Assembly: GCF_050632385.1 (NCBI RefSeq)
Contig: NZ_CP192599.1
Location: 3,534,001 to 3,598,000, forward strand
Length of the DNA: 64,000 bases
Source of the DNA: Humitalea sp050632385
GTDB taxonomy: Bacteria; Pseudomonadota; Alphaproteobacteria; Acetobacterales; Acetobacteraceae
Reading direction: 5' to 3'
Both the position numbers and the translations under genes were made by a program. Each line of letters begins with the position of its first letter. The first letter of the stretch is position 1. Of the stretch, positions 33,273 to 42,203 are shown one piece after another. Under the pieces are notes generated by a model. The model was not told where the DNA came from. It saw only the letters and a program-made list of their open reading frames with translations, and did no database searches.

Positions 33273-34388
33273 ATGATCCGGATCGACCGCCGCACGACGC
33301 TTGCGCTGCCAGCCTTGCTTCTGGCCGACAGGGCCCATGCCCAGGGCGCGCCCGCCTCCTATCCCCAAGGCTACCAGGATGTGGTGGCCGGGGCGGAGCG
33401 GGAGGGCAGCCTGCTGATCTATTCCATCATGTCGGCCGAGAACTGGCGCCCTGTGCTGGAAGGCTTCAACCGCCGCTATCCCAGGGTGCGGGTGGAAACC
33501 CTCGACCTGCCGAATTCGCGTGAGGTGTTTGAGCGCTACCTGGCCGAACGCGGCACCAATAGCCGCACGGCCGACCTGCTCGCCACCGCCGATCCCGGCG
33601 GCTGGATCGAGTTCCAGGCCCGCGGCGAGGTGCTGCCCTACGAATCCGCGGAAAGCGCCGCCTGGCCCGCCTGGGCCAAGCCCTGGCCTGGCGTCTACAC
33701 CATCTCCGCCGACCCGCTGGTGTTCATCTTCAACAAGATGACCGTACCGGAGGCGCAGCAGCCCAAGAGCTTCGCGCAATTCGTGACGCTGGCGACGCAG
33801 AACCAGGCGCGCTGGCGCAACAAGATCACGAGCTACGGCGCGCATAACGGCGGCTTTGGCTATTCCTCCAACTTCGGCTTCGTGCAGAAGCATGGCGAAA
33901 AGGCCTGGGACTGGTTCAAGGAACTGGCCCCCCTGCGCCCGCGATGGGAGCGGTCGGGCGGCCCCATGACGGAGAAGGTGACCTCGGGCGAATACGCCGC
34001 GGGCTGGTTCGTCTCCGCCATCACCTTCTGGCCGCGCCTGAACGATCCCGCGCGGGCGCGTGTGCTGGGCTGGAACTTCATCGAGGATGGGCAGTTGGTC
34101 ATCCTGCGCGGCATGGCCATCGCCAAGGCGGCCCGCAACGTCAACGCGGCCAAGCTGATGATCGACTACATCGCCTCGGCCGAAGGCCAGGCCGCGTTCG
34201 GGCGTGGCGGGCTGACGCCGGCGCGGCCGGGCGTGATGCCGGGCGAGGGTATCCGCCACACCTACAGTTCCATCGTGCAGGCGGTGGGCGGCGAGCAGAA
34301 CATCGCCTTCATCGACTACAACAAGGCGATGCTGGACGACTACCAGGCCTTCATCGATCGCTGGAAGTCAGCCTATGGCGTGAGCTGA
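33273..34388 (+). CDS. ABC transporter substrate-binding protein (FbpA/PotD-like extracellular solute-binding family 1)
   Basis: 371-residue periplasmic binding protein. Its leader has a twin arginine (DRRTTLALPALLLAD, cleaved near AHAQG). The mature protein has the family fold pattern: EGSLLIYSIMSAENW, a ligand-lobe segment GVYTISADPLVFIFNK, and GMAIAKAARNVNAAKLMIDY near the hinge. Such proteins are often annotated as ferric-iron or 2-aminoethylphosphonate binders. The operon's CoA transferase and lyase suggest an organic acid instead. The ATG at 33273 follows GGGGAAG by nine bases. Confidence 0.82.
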   Translation: MIRIDRRTTLALPALLLADRAHAQGAPASYPQGYQDVVAGAEREGSLLIYSIMSAENWRPVLEGFNRRYPRVRVETLDLPNSREVFERYLAERGTNSRTADLLATADPGGWIEFQARGEVLPYESAESAAWPAWAKPWPGVYTISADPLVFIFNKMTVPEAQQPKSFAQFVTLATQNQARWRNKITSYGAHNGGFGYSSNFGFVQKHGEKAWDWFKELAPLRPRWERSGGPMTEKVTSGEYAAGWFVSAITFWPRLNDPARARVLGWNFIEDGQLVILRGMAIAKAARNVNAAKLMIDYIASAEGQAAFGRGGLTPARPGVMPGEGIRHTYSSIVQAVGGEQNIAFIDYNKAMLDDYQAFIDRWKSAYGVS

Positions 34389-34392
34389 GGGA

Positions 34393-36117
34393 ATGGATGC
34401 GACGGTAAACCGGGCGGAGGCTCCGCCCGTTCCTTCCGCCTTCCCGCGTGAAATCCCGATCCAGTACGGCACCGCGATCCTGGTGCTGGTGCTGGTGGCA
34501 GCGCCCCTCCTGCCCGTCCTGCTGCAATCGCTGCTGGACGGCGCGCTTTACGACGACACCTACAATTTCACCCTGGGCAATTTCACGCGGCTGGCGCGGA
34601 CCGAGGGCTTCGGCCTGGTGCTGGTCAATACCGTGGTGCTGGCGGCGCTGACGACGATTGTCGCGCAGTTCCTCGGCACCGTGGCGGCCATCCTCTTCGG
34701 GCGCACGGATGTCCCTGGTTCGCGGGTGCTGAGCGAGTTCTTCCTTTGGCCGCTGTATCTGTCAGCACTGGTGCTGTCCTTCGGCTGGTATGCCTTCTAC
34801 GGCCCCGCCGGCTATCTGACGCTGCTCTGGGAATCGCTGTTCGGCGATGCGCCCTGGACGCTCTATTCCCTCGGCGGCATGGCGGTGATCGCGGGGGTGT
34901 CGCAGGCGCCTCTCGCCTATATCTACTGCCTGTCTTCCGCGACGATCACCGACCCCTCGCTGGAGGAAGCGGCGCGCGTTTCGGGTGCCGGCACCTTCCG
35001 CACGCTGTGGCGCATCACCCTGCCGCTGATGAAGCCGGCGATCGCCTATAGCGCGGTGCTGAATTTCACTATCGGGCTGGAACTGCTGTCGATCCCGCTG
35101 ATCTTTGGCGATCCCGCCGGGATCACGGTGCTGACGACCTTCCTGTTCAACAACGGCATTTCCTCGCCCCGGCCGGATCACGGGCTGGTCGCGACGGCGG
35201 CGGCGCTGATGCTCGTGGTCGTCTGCTTCCTCGTCTGGTTGCAGGGCAAGATGCTCGGCAATACGCGGCGCTTCGTCACCCTGGGCGGCAAGGCGACGCG
35301 GCCGCGTCCCTTCCGGCTCGGCGTGCTGCGCTGGCCGCTTTTCGCCATCGCGGCGATCTACATCCTGGCGACCGTCATCGCGCCGATGGGGCTTCTGGTG
35401 CTGCGGGCCTTCACCAGCTTCCTCTCGCCGATGGTGCCGCTGTCCGATGTGCTGACCTTGGGCAATTTCGTCACGATCTTCGATTACCCGATCTATTCCC
35501 GCGCGGTGTGGAACTCCTTCGTTGTCAGCCTGGTCGGCGGCGCCCTGGCGACCGGCCTGATCGGCCTGATCGCGATCATCGTGCATCGTTCGGAATTCCG
35601 CTTCCGTGGCGCGCTGCATTACCTCGCGCTCTTCCCGCGCGCGGTGCCGGGCGTGGTGGCGGGCATCGGCTTCTTCTATGCCTTCGCGCTGGTGCCGGGG
35701 CTTGGCACCTTGCGGAATTCGATCTGGATCCTGGTGATCGCCTTCACCATGCGCTTCATCCCCGCCGGGCTGGGCGCCGTCGCGCCGATGCTGTTGCAGG
35801 TCAGCCAGGACCTGGACCGCGCGGCACGGGTGCAGGGGGCTGATTGGTGGACGACCAGCCGACGCATCGTGCTGCCGCTGATGCGGCCGGCGCTGGTGGG
35901 CTGCTTCACGATCCTCTTCATCTCCTTCTTCAAGGAATACTCGACCGCCATCTTCCTCTTCGCGCCCGGCAGCGAAGTCATCGGCACCGCGCTGTTGCAG
36001 CTCTGGGTGCAGGGAGAGGTCGGTCTGGTCGCGGCACTGGCGACCATCCAGGTGGCGGTGATCGCCGTCTGCGTCGCTGCGGTGCGCGGCATCTTCGGGG
36101 TAAAACTGCATGGCTGA
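34393..36117 (+). CDS. ABC transporter permease (fused double permease, FbpB type)
   Basis: 574-residue inner-membrane protein built from two permease halves, each with about six membrane segments. Each half carries an EAA-type loop for contact with the ATPase: EEAARVSGAGTFRTLWRITLP in outline at about residue 195, and DRAARVQGADWWTTSRRIVLP at about 475. This fused arrangement is typical of iron/thiamine/organophosphonate importers. It starts four bases after the binding-protein gene and overlaps the ATPase gene by eight bases. Confidence 0.88.
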   Translation: MDATVNRAEAPPVPSAFPREIPIQYGTAILVLVLVAAPLLPVLLQSLLDGALYDDTYNFTLGNFTRLARTEGFGLVLVNTVVLAALTTIVAQFLGTVAAILFGRTDVPGSRVLSEFFLWPLYLSALVLSFGWYAFYGPAGYLTLLWESLFGDAPWTLYSLGGMAVIAGVSQAPLAYIYCLSSATITDPSLEEAARVSGAGTFRTLWRITLPLMKPAIAYSAVLNFTIGLELLSIPLIFGDPAGITVLTTFLFNNGISSPRPDHGLVATAAALMLVVVCFLVWLQGKMLGNTRRFVTLGGKATRPRPFRLGVLRWPLFAIAAIYILATVIAPMGLLVLRAFTSFLSPMVPLSDVLTLGNFVTIFDYPIYSRAVWNSFVVSLVGGALATGLIGLIAIIVHRSEFRFRGALHYLALFPRAVPGVVAGIGFFYAFALVPGLGTLRNSIWILVIAFTMRFIPAGLGAVAPMLLQVSQDLDRAARVQGADWWTTSRRIVLPLMRPALVGCFTILFISFFKEYSTAIFLFAPGSEVIGTALLQLWVQGEVGLVAALATIQVAVIAVCVAAVRGIFGVKLHG

Positions 36118-37210
36118 GCTCATGATCGAAGGGCTGACGAAGCGCTTCGGCAATGTCACCGCTGTCGACAACGTCAACCTGCATGTCGCGGATGGGGAAT
36201 TCGTGACCCTGCTCGGCCCCTCGGGCTGCGGCAAATCCACCACCCTGGCCGCCGTGGCGGGGCTGGACCGTGCCGATGGCGGGCGCATCCAGGTCGGCAA
36301 GACGGTGTATTTCGACGCCGCGCGCGGCACCTACCTGCCGCCGGAGGCACGTAGCTGCGGGTTGGTGTTCCAAAGCTACGCGCTTTGGCCGCACATGACC
36401 GTCGCGGACAATGTCGCCTTCCCGCTGACGCTGCGGAAGGTCACGACCACCGAGCGGAAGCGCCGCGTCAGCGAAGTGCTGGACCTGGTGGAAATGGAAC
36501 CCTATGCGGCCCGCTACCCGCATGAGCTGTCCGGCGGGCAGCAGCAGCGTGTCGCCCTGGCCCGCACGCTGGTCTATCACCCCGCCATCCTGTTGCTGGA
36601 CGAACCGCTCTCCAACCTCGATGCCAAGCTGCGCGACCGCGCCCGCGCCTGGCTGGCGGAACTGCGGACGCGGCTGCATCTGACGACCATCTATGTGACG
36701 CATGACCAGATCGAGGCGCTGTCGCTGTCCGATCGCATCGTGGTCATGAATGGCGGGCACATCGCGCAGATCGGCACGCCGCAGGAGATCTACGAACGCC
36801 CCGCCGATCCCTTCGTCGCCGATTTCATCGGGACGACGAATTTCCTCCCCGCCCGTGTGCTGCATGGCGCCGCCGCTGGCGGGCTCACGGTGCTGGAACT
36901 GGGCGATGGGCAGCGGCTGGAGGTTCTGGCCGAACGCCCGGCGACGGAGGGCAGCACCGTCACCATCGCCTTCCGCCCCGAACAGATGCGCATCGCGCAG
37001 GACGCGCCGCCGGACGAGGCGGGTTCGCTGGTCTCGACGCGCGTCACCGGCCGTTCCTACGTCGGCGGGCATTGGCAGGTCGGGCTGGATATCGCCGGCG
37101 CGCCCCTGCGGTTGGAAACGCCGCGGGCACCGCCGGAAGACGACCTGCGCATCTGGCTGCCACAGCGCGGCGGCATCATCTTCCGTGGAGCCGCCGATGT
37201 CGTCGCCTGA
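36110..37210 (+). CDS. ABC transporter ATP-binding protein
   Basis: 366-residue importer ATPase. Walker A GPSGCGKST, Q-loop VFQSYALWPHM, signature LSGGQQQR, Walker B ILLLDEP and H-loop YVTHDQ are all present in the first 240 residues. The C-terminal TOBE/OB regulatory domain follows (TIAFRPEQMRIAQ). It overlaps both the permease before it and the CoA transferase after it (14 bases), so the transport and CoA genes are translationally coupled. Confidence 0.9.
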   Translation: MAELMIEGLTKRFGNVTAVDNVNLHVADGEFVTLLGPSGCGKSTTLAAVAGLDRADGGRIQVGKTVYFDAARGTYLPPEARSCGLVFQSYALWPHMTVADNVAFPLTLRKVTTTERKRRVSEVLDLVEMEPYAARYPHELSGGQQQRVALARTLVYHPAILLLDEPLSNLDAKLRDRARAWLAELRTRLHLTTIYVTHDQIEALSLSDRIVVMNGGHIAQIGTPQEIYERPADPFVADFIGTTNFLPARVLHGAAAGGLTVLELGDGQRLEVLAERPATEGSTVTIAFRPEQMRIAQDAPPDEAGSLVSTRVTGRSYVGGHWQVGLDIAGAPLRLETPRAPPEDDLRIWLPQRGGIIFRGAADVVA

Positions 37211-38432
37211 GCCGCTGCCGCGCGCCGATTATACGCCGGGGGTGCGCGGGCCCCTGGAGGGCGTGCGGGTGCTCGACCTCTCCCGCCTGGTCGCGGGCAA
37301 TACCGTCACCCAGCACCTGGCCGATTTTGGTGCCGTGGTGGACAAGGTGGAGCCGCGCGATGGCGACACCCTGCGCGGCTGGCGGGTCAAGGGCGTCGAG
37401 ACCGCCTGGAAGGTGCATGGCCGCGGCAAGCGCAGCCTGTGCCTCGACTTCCGCCACAAGGACGCGATCCCGCTGATCCGCCGGCTTGTCCCGGGGGCGG
37501 CGATCCTGGTGGAAAGCTTCCGTCCCGGCACGATGGAGGCGATGGGCCTTGGGCCGAACGAATTGCTGCGGCTGGAACCGCGGCTGATCATCCTGCGGAT
37601 CTCCGGCTGGGGGCAGGATGGGCCCTATAGCCGCCGCCCCGGCTTCGGCACCTTGATCGAAGGCTTCGCCGGCTTCGCCGACATGAATGGCTTCCCGGAT
37701 CGTGAGCCGGTGCTGCCGCCGATGTACCTGGCCGATACCGTCGCCGGGCTGACCGGCGCCTTCGCCGCCATGGCGGCTCTGCGGGAAGTGGAAGTGAACG
37801 GCGGGCAAGGCCAGGTCATCGACCTGCCGCTGCTGGACCCCTTGTTCACGGCGCTCGGCCCGCAGGCCGCGAACAATCGCCTGACCGGCCGGGTGAAGCA
37901 GCGCACCGGCAGCCGCTCCACCGGTGCAGCGCCGCGCAATGTCTATCGCACCAGCGACGATGGCTGGGTCTGCCTCTCCGCCTCCACCCAGGGCATGGCG
38001 GAGCGGGTGATGCGCTCGATCGGACACGGCGCGCTGATGGAGGACCCACGTTTCCGCACCAATGAAGCGCGGGTCGTGAACGGCGAGGCGCTGGACGCGC
38101 TGATCGGCGCCTTCGTCGCCGAGCGGACGCTGGAGGAGAACGTCGCCTTCTTCGAAGAAGCCGAGGTCACCATCGGCCCGGTCAACAATATCGTCCGCTT
38201 CATGGCCGATCCGCATGTGCGCGCCCGCGCCCTGCTGGCCGACTACCCGGATGAGGATATGGAGAGCTTTCCGATGCATGCCGTTTCGTCCCGCCTGTCC
38301 GGCACGCCAGGCGCCATTCGCGCCGCCGCACCCCGCCTTGGCCAGCACAGCCGCGAGATCCTGGCCGCCCAGGGTTTTGCGGCGGGCGAGATCGAGACCG
38401 CCCTCGCCTCCGGCCTGGTCGCGGCGGCATGA
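37197..38432 (+). CDS. CaiB/BaiF family CoA transferase
   Basis: Class III CoA transferase, 411 residues, moving CoA from one carboxylic acid to another. The N-terminal GPLEGVRVLDLSRLVAGN, VDKVEPRDGD, the conserved RGKRSLCLDFRHKD, and the catalytic aspartate in PMYLADTVAGLTGAF support the call. It overlaps the ABC ATPase gene and the next lyase gene. Together they suggest that the imported acid is activated to a CoA ester, then cleaved. The acid itself cannot be identified. Confidence 0.87.
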   Translation: MSSPEPLPRADYTPGVRGPLEGVRVLDLSRLVAGNTVTQHLADFGAVVDKVEPRDGDTLRGWRVKGVETAWKVHGRGKRSLCLDFRHKDAIPLIRRLVPGAAILVESFRPGTMEAMGLGPNELLRLEPRLIILRISGWGQDGPYSRRPGFGTLIEGFAGFADMNGFPDREPVLPPMYLADTVAGLTGAFAAMAALREVEVNGGQGQVIDLPLLDPLFTALGPQAANNRLTGRVKQRTGSRSTGAAPRNVYRTSDDGWVCLSASTQGMAERVMRSIGHGALMEDPRFRTNEARVVNGEALDALIGAFVAERTLEENVAFFEEAEVTIGPVNNIVRFMADPHVRARALLADYPDEDMESFPMHAVSSRLSGTPGAIRAAAPRLGQHSREILAAQGFAAGEIETALASGLVAAA

Positions 38433-39322
38433 CCGCCGCCCCGCATCCGATCTGGCGTTCCGGCCTGTTCGTGCCAGTGAATGTCGAACGCTTCCTGGCC
38501 AAGGCCAGCACGCGTGGCGCCGATGCCATCCAGCTTGACCTGGAAGACAGCATCGCCCCCGGCGACAAGGCCGATGCCCGCCGCTGCGTGGAAGGCGCCG
38601 TGGCCCGCATCCGCGCCGAGGGGCGTTCGGATGTGCTGGTCCGCATCAACCAACCGCTGGAAGAGGCGGTGCGCGACCTGGAAGCCGCGGTGATCCCGGG
38701 GGTCGCCGCCATCATGGTCACCAAGGTCGAGGGTCCGGACCACCTGCGGCTGCTGGACGAGCTGGTGTCGCGGCTGGAACAGAAGCGCGGCCTGCCCGAG
38801 GGCGGCATCCGCTTCACCGCGCTGATCGAAGCGCCGGGGCCGCTCGCGCAGGCCCATGCCATCGCACGCGCCACCCCCCGCCTGGTCGGCATGTCGCTGG
38901 GTGCCGAGGATTATGCGACGGCCATCGGCGGCGAGCCGACCGAGGATGTGCTGCTGCTGCCCAAGCAGCAGATGCTGCAAGCGGCGACGGCGGCCGGCGT
39001 CATGCCGCTCGGCACCATCAGCACCGTCGCGGATTACTCGGACATCGACGCCTATCTGCGCATCGTGCGCCGTTCGGCCAGCTTCGGCTTCGTCGGTGCC
39101 TCCGCGATCCATCCGGCGCAGGTCCCTGCGCTCAACGCAGGCTTCAGCCCCTCGCCCGAGGCTGTGGCCAAGGCGGAGCGGATCGTGGCCGCGGATCGGG
39201 AGGCCGCGGCGGAAGGGCGCGGATCCTTCGCGCTGGATGGCAAGATGATCGATATCCCGATCGTCCAGCGCGCCCAGGCGCTGCTGCAACGGGCGCGGGC
39301 CATCGCCGCCCGCGCGGGATAG
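38429..39322 (+). CDS. HpcH/HpaI aldolase/CitE-type CoA ester lyase
   Basis: 297-residue TIM-barrel lyase of the CitE family. The N-terminal RSGLFVPVNVERF, the acidic metal region LDLEDSIAPGDK, the Glu in ALIEAPGPLAQAHA, GMSLGAEDYA, and the closing SAIHPAQVPALN are family markers. Relatives split malyl-CoA, citramalyl-CoA or similar into acetyl-CoA and an oxoacid. The ATG overlaps the CoA transferase stop (ATGA). It is the last gene of the operon, before a strong hairpin. Confidence 0.86.
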   Translation: MTAAPHPIWRSGLFVPVNVERFLAKASTRGADAIQLDLEDSIAPGDKADARRCVEGAVARIRAEGRSDVLVRINQPLEEAVRDLEAAVIPGVAAIMVTKVEGPDHLRLLDELVSRLEQKRGLPEGGIRFTALIEAPGPLAQAHAIARATPRLVGMSLGAEDYATAIGGEPTEDVLLLPKQQMLQAATAAGVMPLGTISTVADYSDIDAYLRIVRRSASFGFVGASAIHPAQVPALNAGFSPSPEAVAKAERIVAADREAAAEGRGSFALDGKMIDIPIVQRAQALLQRARAIAARAG

Positions 39323-39345
39323 CAGACGACGGGTCCAGGGGTCCT

Positions 39346-39375
39346 GGTGCCGGCCAAAAACGATTGGCCGGCACC
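39346..39375. terminator. strong bidirectional terminator hairpin
   Basis: A perfect 12-bp inverted repeat, GGTGCCGGCCAA (39346-39357) and TTGGCCGGCACC (39364-39375), with loop AAACGA, lies between the convergent CoA lyase and ICL/PEP-mutase-type genes. Confidence 0.75.
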
Positions 39376-39381
39376 GGGGGA

Positions 39382-40245
39382 TCAGCCCGGCAGGATGAAG
39401 CGCGCGGCCTGGGTATCGTAGTCAGGATAGCCCAGGGTGACGCGCATCTCGGGCGGGGACATCGCGCTCGCGGCCTCGGCCTCGCCGGCGGCCAGGGCCG
39501 CGAGCCCGGCCTTCATGCCGGCGGCGACGGGCGACAGCAGGCCGGTCGGATAGGTGCCGATCTTGAACCCCAGCGCCGCCGCCTGGGTCTGCGACGGGGT
39601 CGCGCGCGGGGCGCCGGGCGACAGCACGGCAAAGGATGGCCGGCCGGCGGCGGCGGCGACGGCGCGACGGATCTCGTCATCATCGGCGGGTGAGTCGAGG
39701 AACAGGATGTCGGCGCCCTCCTCGACGAACATCTCGATCCGCGCAACGGCTTCGTCGATGCCCCGGGTCGGCCGGCAATCGGTGCGGGCCAGGACCATGA
39801 TGCCCGAATCCTTCGCCGCCTCGACCGCCGCACGCACCTTCATCCGCGCTTCGTCGCGCGGCAGGCAGGGCTTGCCGGCGGCGGTCAGCGCGCGGGGGGT
39901 GATCTTGTCCTCGATCAGGATGGCGGCCGCACCCGCGCGGCCATAGGCACGCACCGTGCGCTGCACGTTCATGGCATTGCCGTAGCCATGGTCGCCATCG
40001 GCCAGCACCAGCAGATCCGGTGCGGCGCCATGCACCATGTTGAAGCTGTCGAACATCTCGGCGAAGGAAATCAGGTCGAGGTCCGGCCCGCCCAGGCGGC
40101 TGGCGGCGACGCAGGACCCGGAGAGGAAGGCGGTCCTGAACCCGGCCCCCGCCGTGAGCTTGGCGCTGAGCCCGTCCCACACGGCTGGCATGACGACGAA
40201 ATCGGGCGTGGCAAGCAGGGCACGCAAACGGTCGGGGGCTGTCAT
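39382..40245 (-). CDS. isocitrate lyase/PEP mutase superfamily enzyme (oxaloacetate decarboxylase-like)
   Basis: 287-residue alpha/beta-barrel enzyme. The metal region is LADGDHGYGNAMNV and the gating loop region is LIEDKITPRAL. It lacks the KKCGH signature of isocitrate and methylisocitrate lyases. The DHGYGNAxNV motif resembles the oxaloacetate decarboxylase (PA4872-type) branch, while IEDK is more PEP-mutase-like. A decarboxylase or C-C lyase acting on an oxoacid is the best reading. Start ATG 40245. It lies 28 bases after a Bug gene on the same strand. Confidence 0.72.
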   Translation of the reverse strand: MTAPDRLRALLATPDFVVMPAVWDGLSAKLTAGAGFRTAFLSGSCVAASRLGGPDLDLISFAEMFDSFNMVHGAAPDLLVLADGDHGYGNAMNVQRTVRAYGRAGAAAILIEDKITPRALTAAGKPCLPRDEARMKVRAAVEAAKDSGIMVLARTDCRPTRGIDEAVARIEMFVEEGADILFLDSPADDDEIRRAVAAAAGRPSFAVLSPGAPRATPSQTQAAALGFKIGTYPTGLLSPVAAGMKAGLAALAAGEAEAASAMSPPEMRVTLGYPDYDTQAARFILPG

Positions 40246-40273
40246 ATTGGCATCCTTGTTGTGGGTTCTGGGC

Positions 40274-41239
40274 TTAGTCGCGCCAGGGCTTGCGGGCCCA
40301 CAGGGCACGCAGGCTTGCGTCCTGGTCCAGGAACAGGCGTTCCTGAGCCTCGGCGGTCATCGGTCGCAATGGCAGGTTCAGCCGTTCCGCGTCGGCGATC
40401 CAGTTGGGATCGGCATTCGCCCCAGCGACCGCGACGCGCAGTTGTTCCAGGATGCCGGCGGGCATGTTGGGCGGCGCGACAAGCCCGCGCGTGGACCCGC
40501 CGATGACCGCGAAGCCTGCCTCGCGGAAGGTCGGCACCCCACTGGTCCCGCTCCAGCGTTCCGGCCCGCCCTGTGCCAGGGCGCGCAGCGCACCCTCCCG
40601 CATCAGACCCAGCCCTTCACTCATGTTGAAGGACCCGACAGCGATGCTGCGCGAGAGCAGGTTGGTCACGATCGGCGGCGTGCCGTTGAAGGGCACGTGG
40701 GAGAATTCGCACCCCGCAGCATCCTGCAGGGCCAGCACGAGCAGGTGGTCGTCGCTACCGACGCCGGCAGTGCCGATGGTCACCTGGCCCGGGCGCGCCT
40801 TGGCCATGGTGACCAGGTCGGTGACGCTGCGGATCGGGCTTTCGGCCATCACCCAGAGGCCACAGGGATCCTCGATGACATTCCCGAGGAAGGTGAAGTC
40901 CTGCACCCGGTAGCGCACCTGGCGCTCGATCGGCAGGGTGATCGAATTCGGTGCCTGCGCCGCGCCGATGGTGAAGCCATCGGGCGCCGCCTGGGCCACG
41001 CCTTCGAAGGCCTGTTGGCCGCCGGCGGTGGGGCGGTTGACGACGACGAAGTTTGCCCCCGGCAGGCGACGCTGGACATAGGGCAGGATCGTGCGGGCCA
41101 GTATGTCCATGCCGCCGCCGCCCGGACCGGGCACCAGGACCTGGATGGGCCGGTCCGACGGCCAGGCGGCCCGGGCGATCCGTGGCGCCGCCATGGCGCC
41201 GGTCAGGGCGATGGCACCAAGAAGCTGTCTGCGACGCAT
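40274..41239 (-). CDS. Bug/TctC family substrate-binding protein (paralogue of the 42-kb copy)
   Basis: 321-residue Bug protein with a leader containing RRRQLLGAIALTGAM and cleaved near ARAA. The mature start is DRPIQVLVPGPGGGGMD. It is strikingly similar to the Bug protein two genes upstream: both share AAPRIARAAW, an identical LPIERQVRYR, and end LRALW-x-RKPWRD or RRPWRE. This marks a duplication around the hydratase gene. The ATG at 41239 follows GGAG; another ATG seven codons upstream is possible. Confidence 0.87.
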   Translation of the reverse strand: MRRRQLLGAIALTGAMAAPRIARAAWPSDRPIQVLVPGPGGGGMDILARTILPYVQRRLPGANFVVVNRPTAGGQQAFEGVAQAAPDGFTIGAAQAPNSITLPIERQVRYRVQDFTFLGNVIEDPCGLWVMAESPIRSVTDLVTMAKARPGQVTIGTAGVGSDDHLLVLALQDAAGCEFSHVPFNGTPPIVTNLLSRSIAVGSFNMSEGLGLMREGALRALAQGGPERWSGTSGVPTFREAGFAVIGGSTRGLVAPPNMPAGILEQLRVAVAGANADPNWIADAERLNLPLRPMTAEAQERLFLDQDASLRALWARKPWRD

Positions 41240-41405
41240 GGCGTTTCTCCGCGTTGGCATGACAGGTTCTTGCGCCTGCCTGATCGCTGCGCCGATCGTG
41301 GCGCCGCACGTGTGAAAGCTTAAGTCGGTTCCAGGCGCGTCGTCGACGTTCCGCATCCGGGCGAGGCGAAGGCCCGGGCTGCCTTGTCGAGGGAAACGCC
41401 AGGGC

Positions 41406-42191
41406 TCATGCCAGCGGTGCGACGCGGCAGACCAGGCTGCCCCGCCCGACCAATTCACCGCGCAGGATGCCGCCCGCCGCCGGCACCGGCAGCATGCCGG
41501 TCAGGCTGCCGAAGGTCACGACCTCCCCGGCCTTGGGGGCATGGCCGATGGCGAGGCACCGATGGCGCCAGGCTTCGACGAGTTCGGCCAGCGGCGCATG
41601 GCGATGCGGCCCGTCATGCCGCGCAACCTCGACATCGTCGATCAGCAGCCGCATCGACAGCGGGTCGGAATCCGCCAGGTGCCAGTTTCCGAGCGGCGGG
41701 CTGTAGACGGCGCCGAGATTCGCGACGCCATCGGCGATCTTGTCCCACTCGTCCGGCGGCGTGCCGGGGATGAAGCGGCTTTTGACGAATTCGAACAGCA
41801 GAACAAGGTCGGCAATGCCAGGCAGGTCGCCCGGCCTGAGTGCCGCAAGCGCCGCGGCATCGAGGCCCTGGCGAAGCTGCATCGCGACCTCCAGCTCCAT
41901 GCCGGTACCAGGGGGCAGCCGCACCGGCGCATCGGCCATCAGCGTCACCGTCGCATCCGGCATCGGTGCCGCGAAGACGTTCGGCCCGGTGCGCCCGAGC
42001 TTCCAGCCCGCGATGGCCCAGCCCATCGCGGCATAGGTCGCGAGCTGGATCGCCTCGGCCTCCGCCAGGTCGCGCGGGCGTAGCCCTTCGGGCAGGCCGG
42101 GCGTGGGGGCCTGGCGGCCCTGGCGGATGTCGATCAGCAGCGCCGTGGCGCCGGCAATGCGGGCTTGCGATGGTGCGGGGGTGTCAGGCAT
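41406..42191 (-). CDS. 2-keto-4-pentenoate hydratase-like protein (MhpD family)
   Basis: 261-residue enzyme of the fumarylacetoacetase-fold hydratase/decarboxylase family. Relatives hydrate 2-hydroxypenta-2,4-dienoate to 4-hydroxy-2-oxovalerate in aromatic meta-cleavage pathways. Markers are GWKLGRTGPNVFA, the metal glutamates in GTGMELEVAMQL, and the final GEVVTFGSLTGMLPV. Without other meta-cleavage genes nearby, a different 2-oxo-alkenoate may be the substrate. It sits between the two paralogous Bug genes, 12 bases after the first. Confidence 0.8.
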   Translation of the reverse strand: MPDTPAPSQARIAGATALLIDIRQGRQAPTPGLPEGLRPRDLAEAEAIQLATYAAMGWAIAGWKLGRTGPNVFAAPMPDATVTLMADAPVRLPPGTGMELEVAMQLRQGLDAAALAALRPGDLPGIADLVLLFEFVKSRFIPGTPPDEWDKIADGVANLGAVYSPPLGNWHLADSDPLSMRLLIDDVEVARHDGPHRHAPLAELVEAWRHRCLAIGHAPKAGEVVTFGSLTGMLPVPAAGGILRGELVGRGSLVCRVAPLA

Positions 42192-42203
42192 GTCCGGGGC
42201 CTC

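Noticed and set aside
33273..34388. Annotation as a ferric-iron binding protein
   Set aside because: I could not verify the iron-binding tyrosine pair with confidence, and the operon context with CoA enzymes argues for an organic acid.
39382..40245. Annotation as methylisocitrate lyase (prpB)
   Set aside because: The KKCGH catalytic signature is absent and DHGYGNA replaces the usual metal loop, so only a superfamily-level call is justified.
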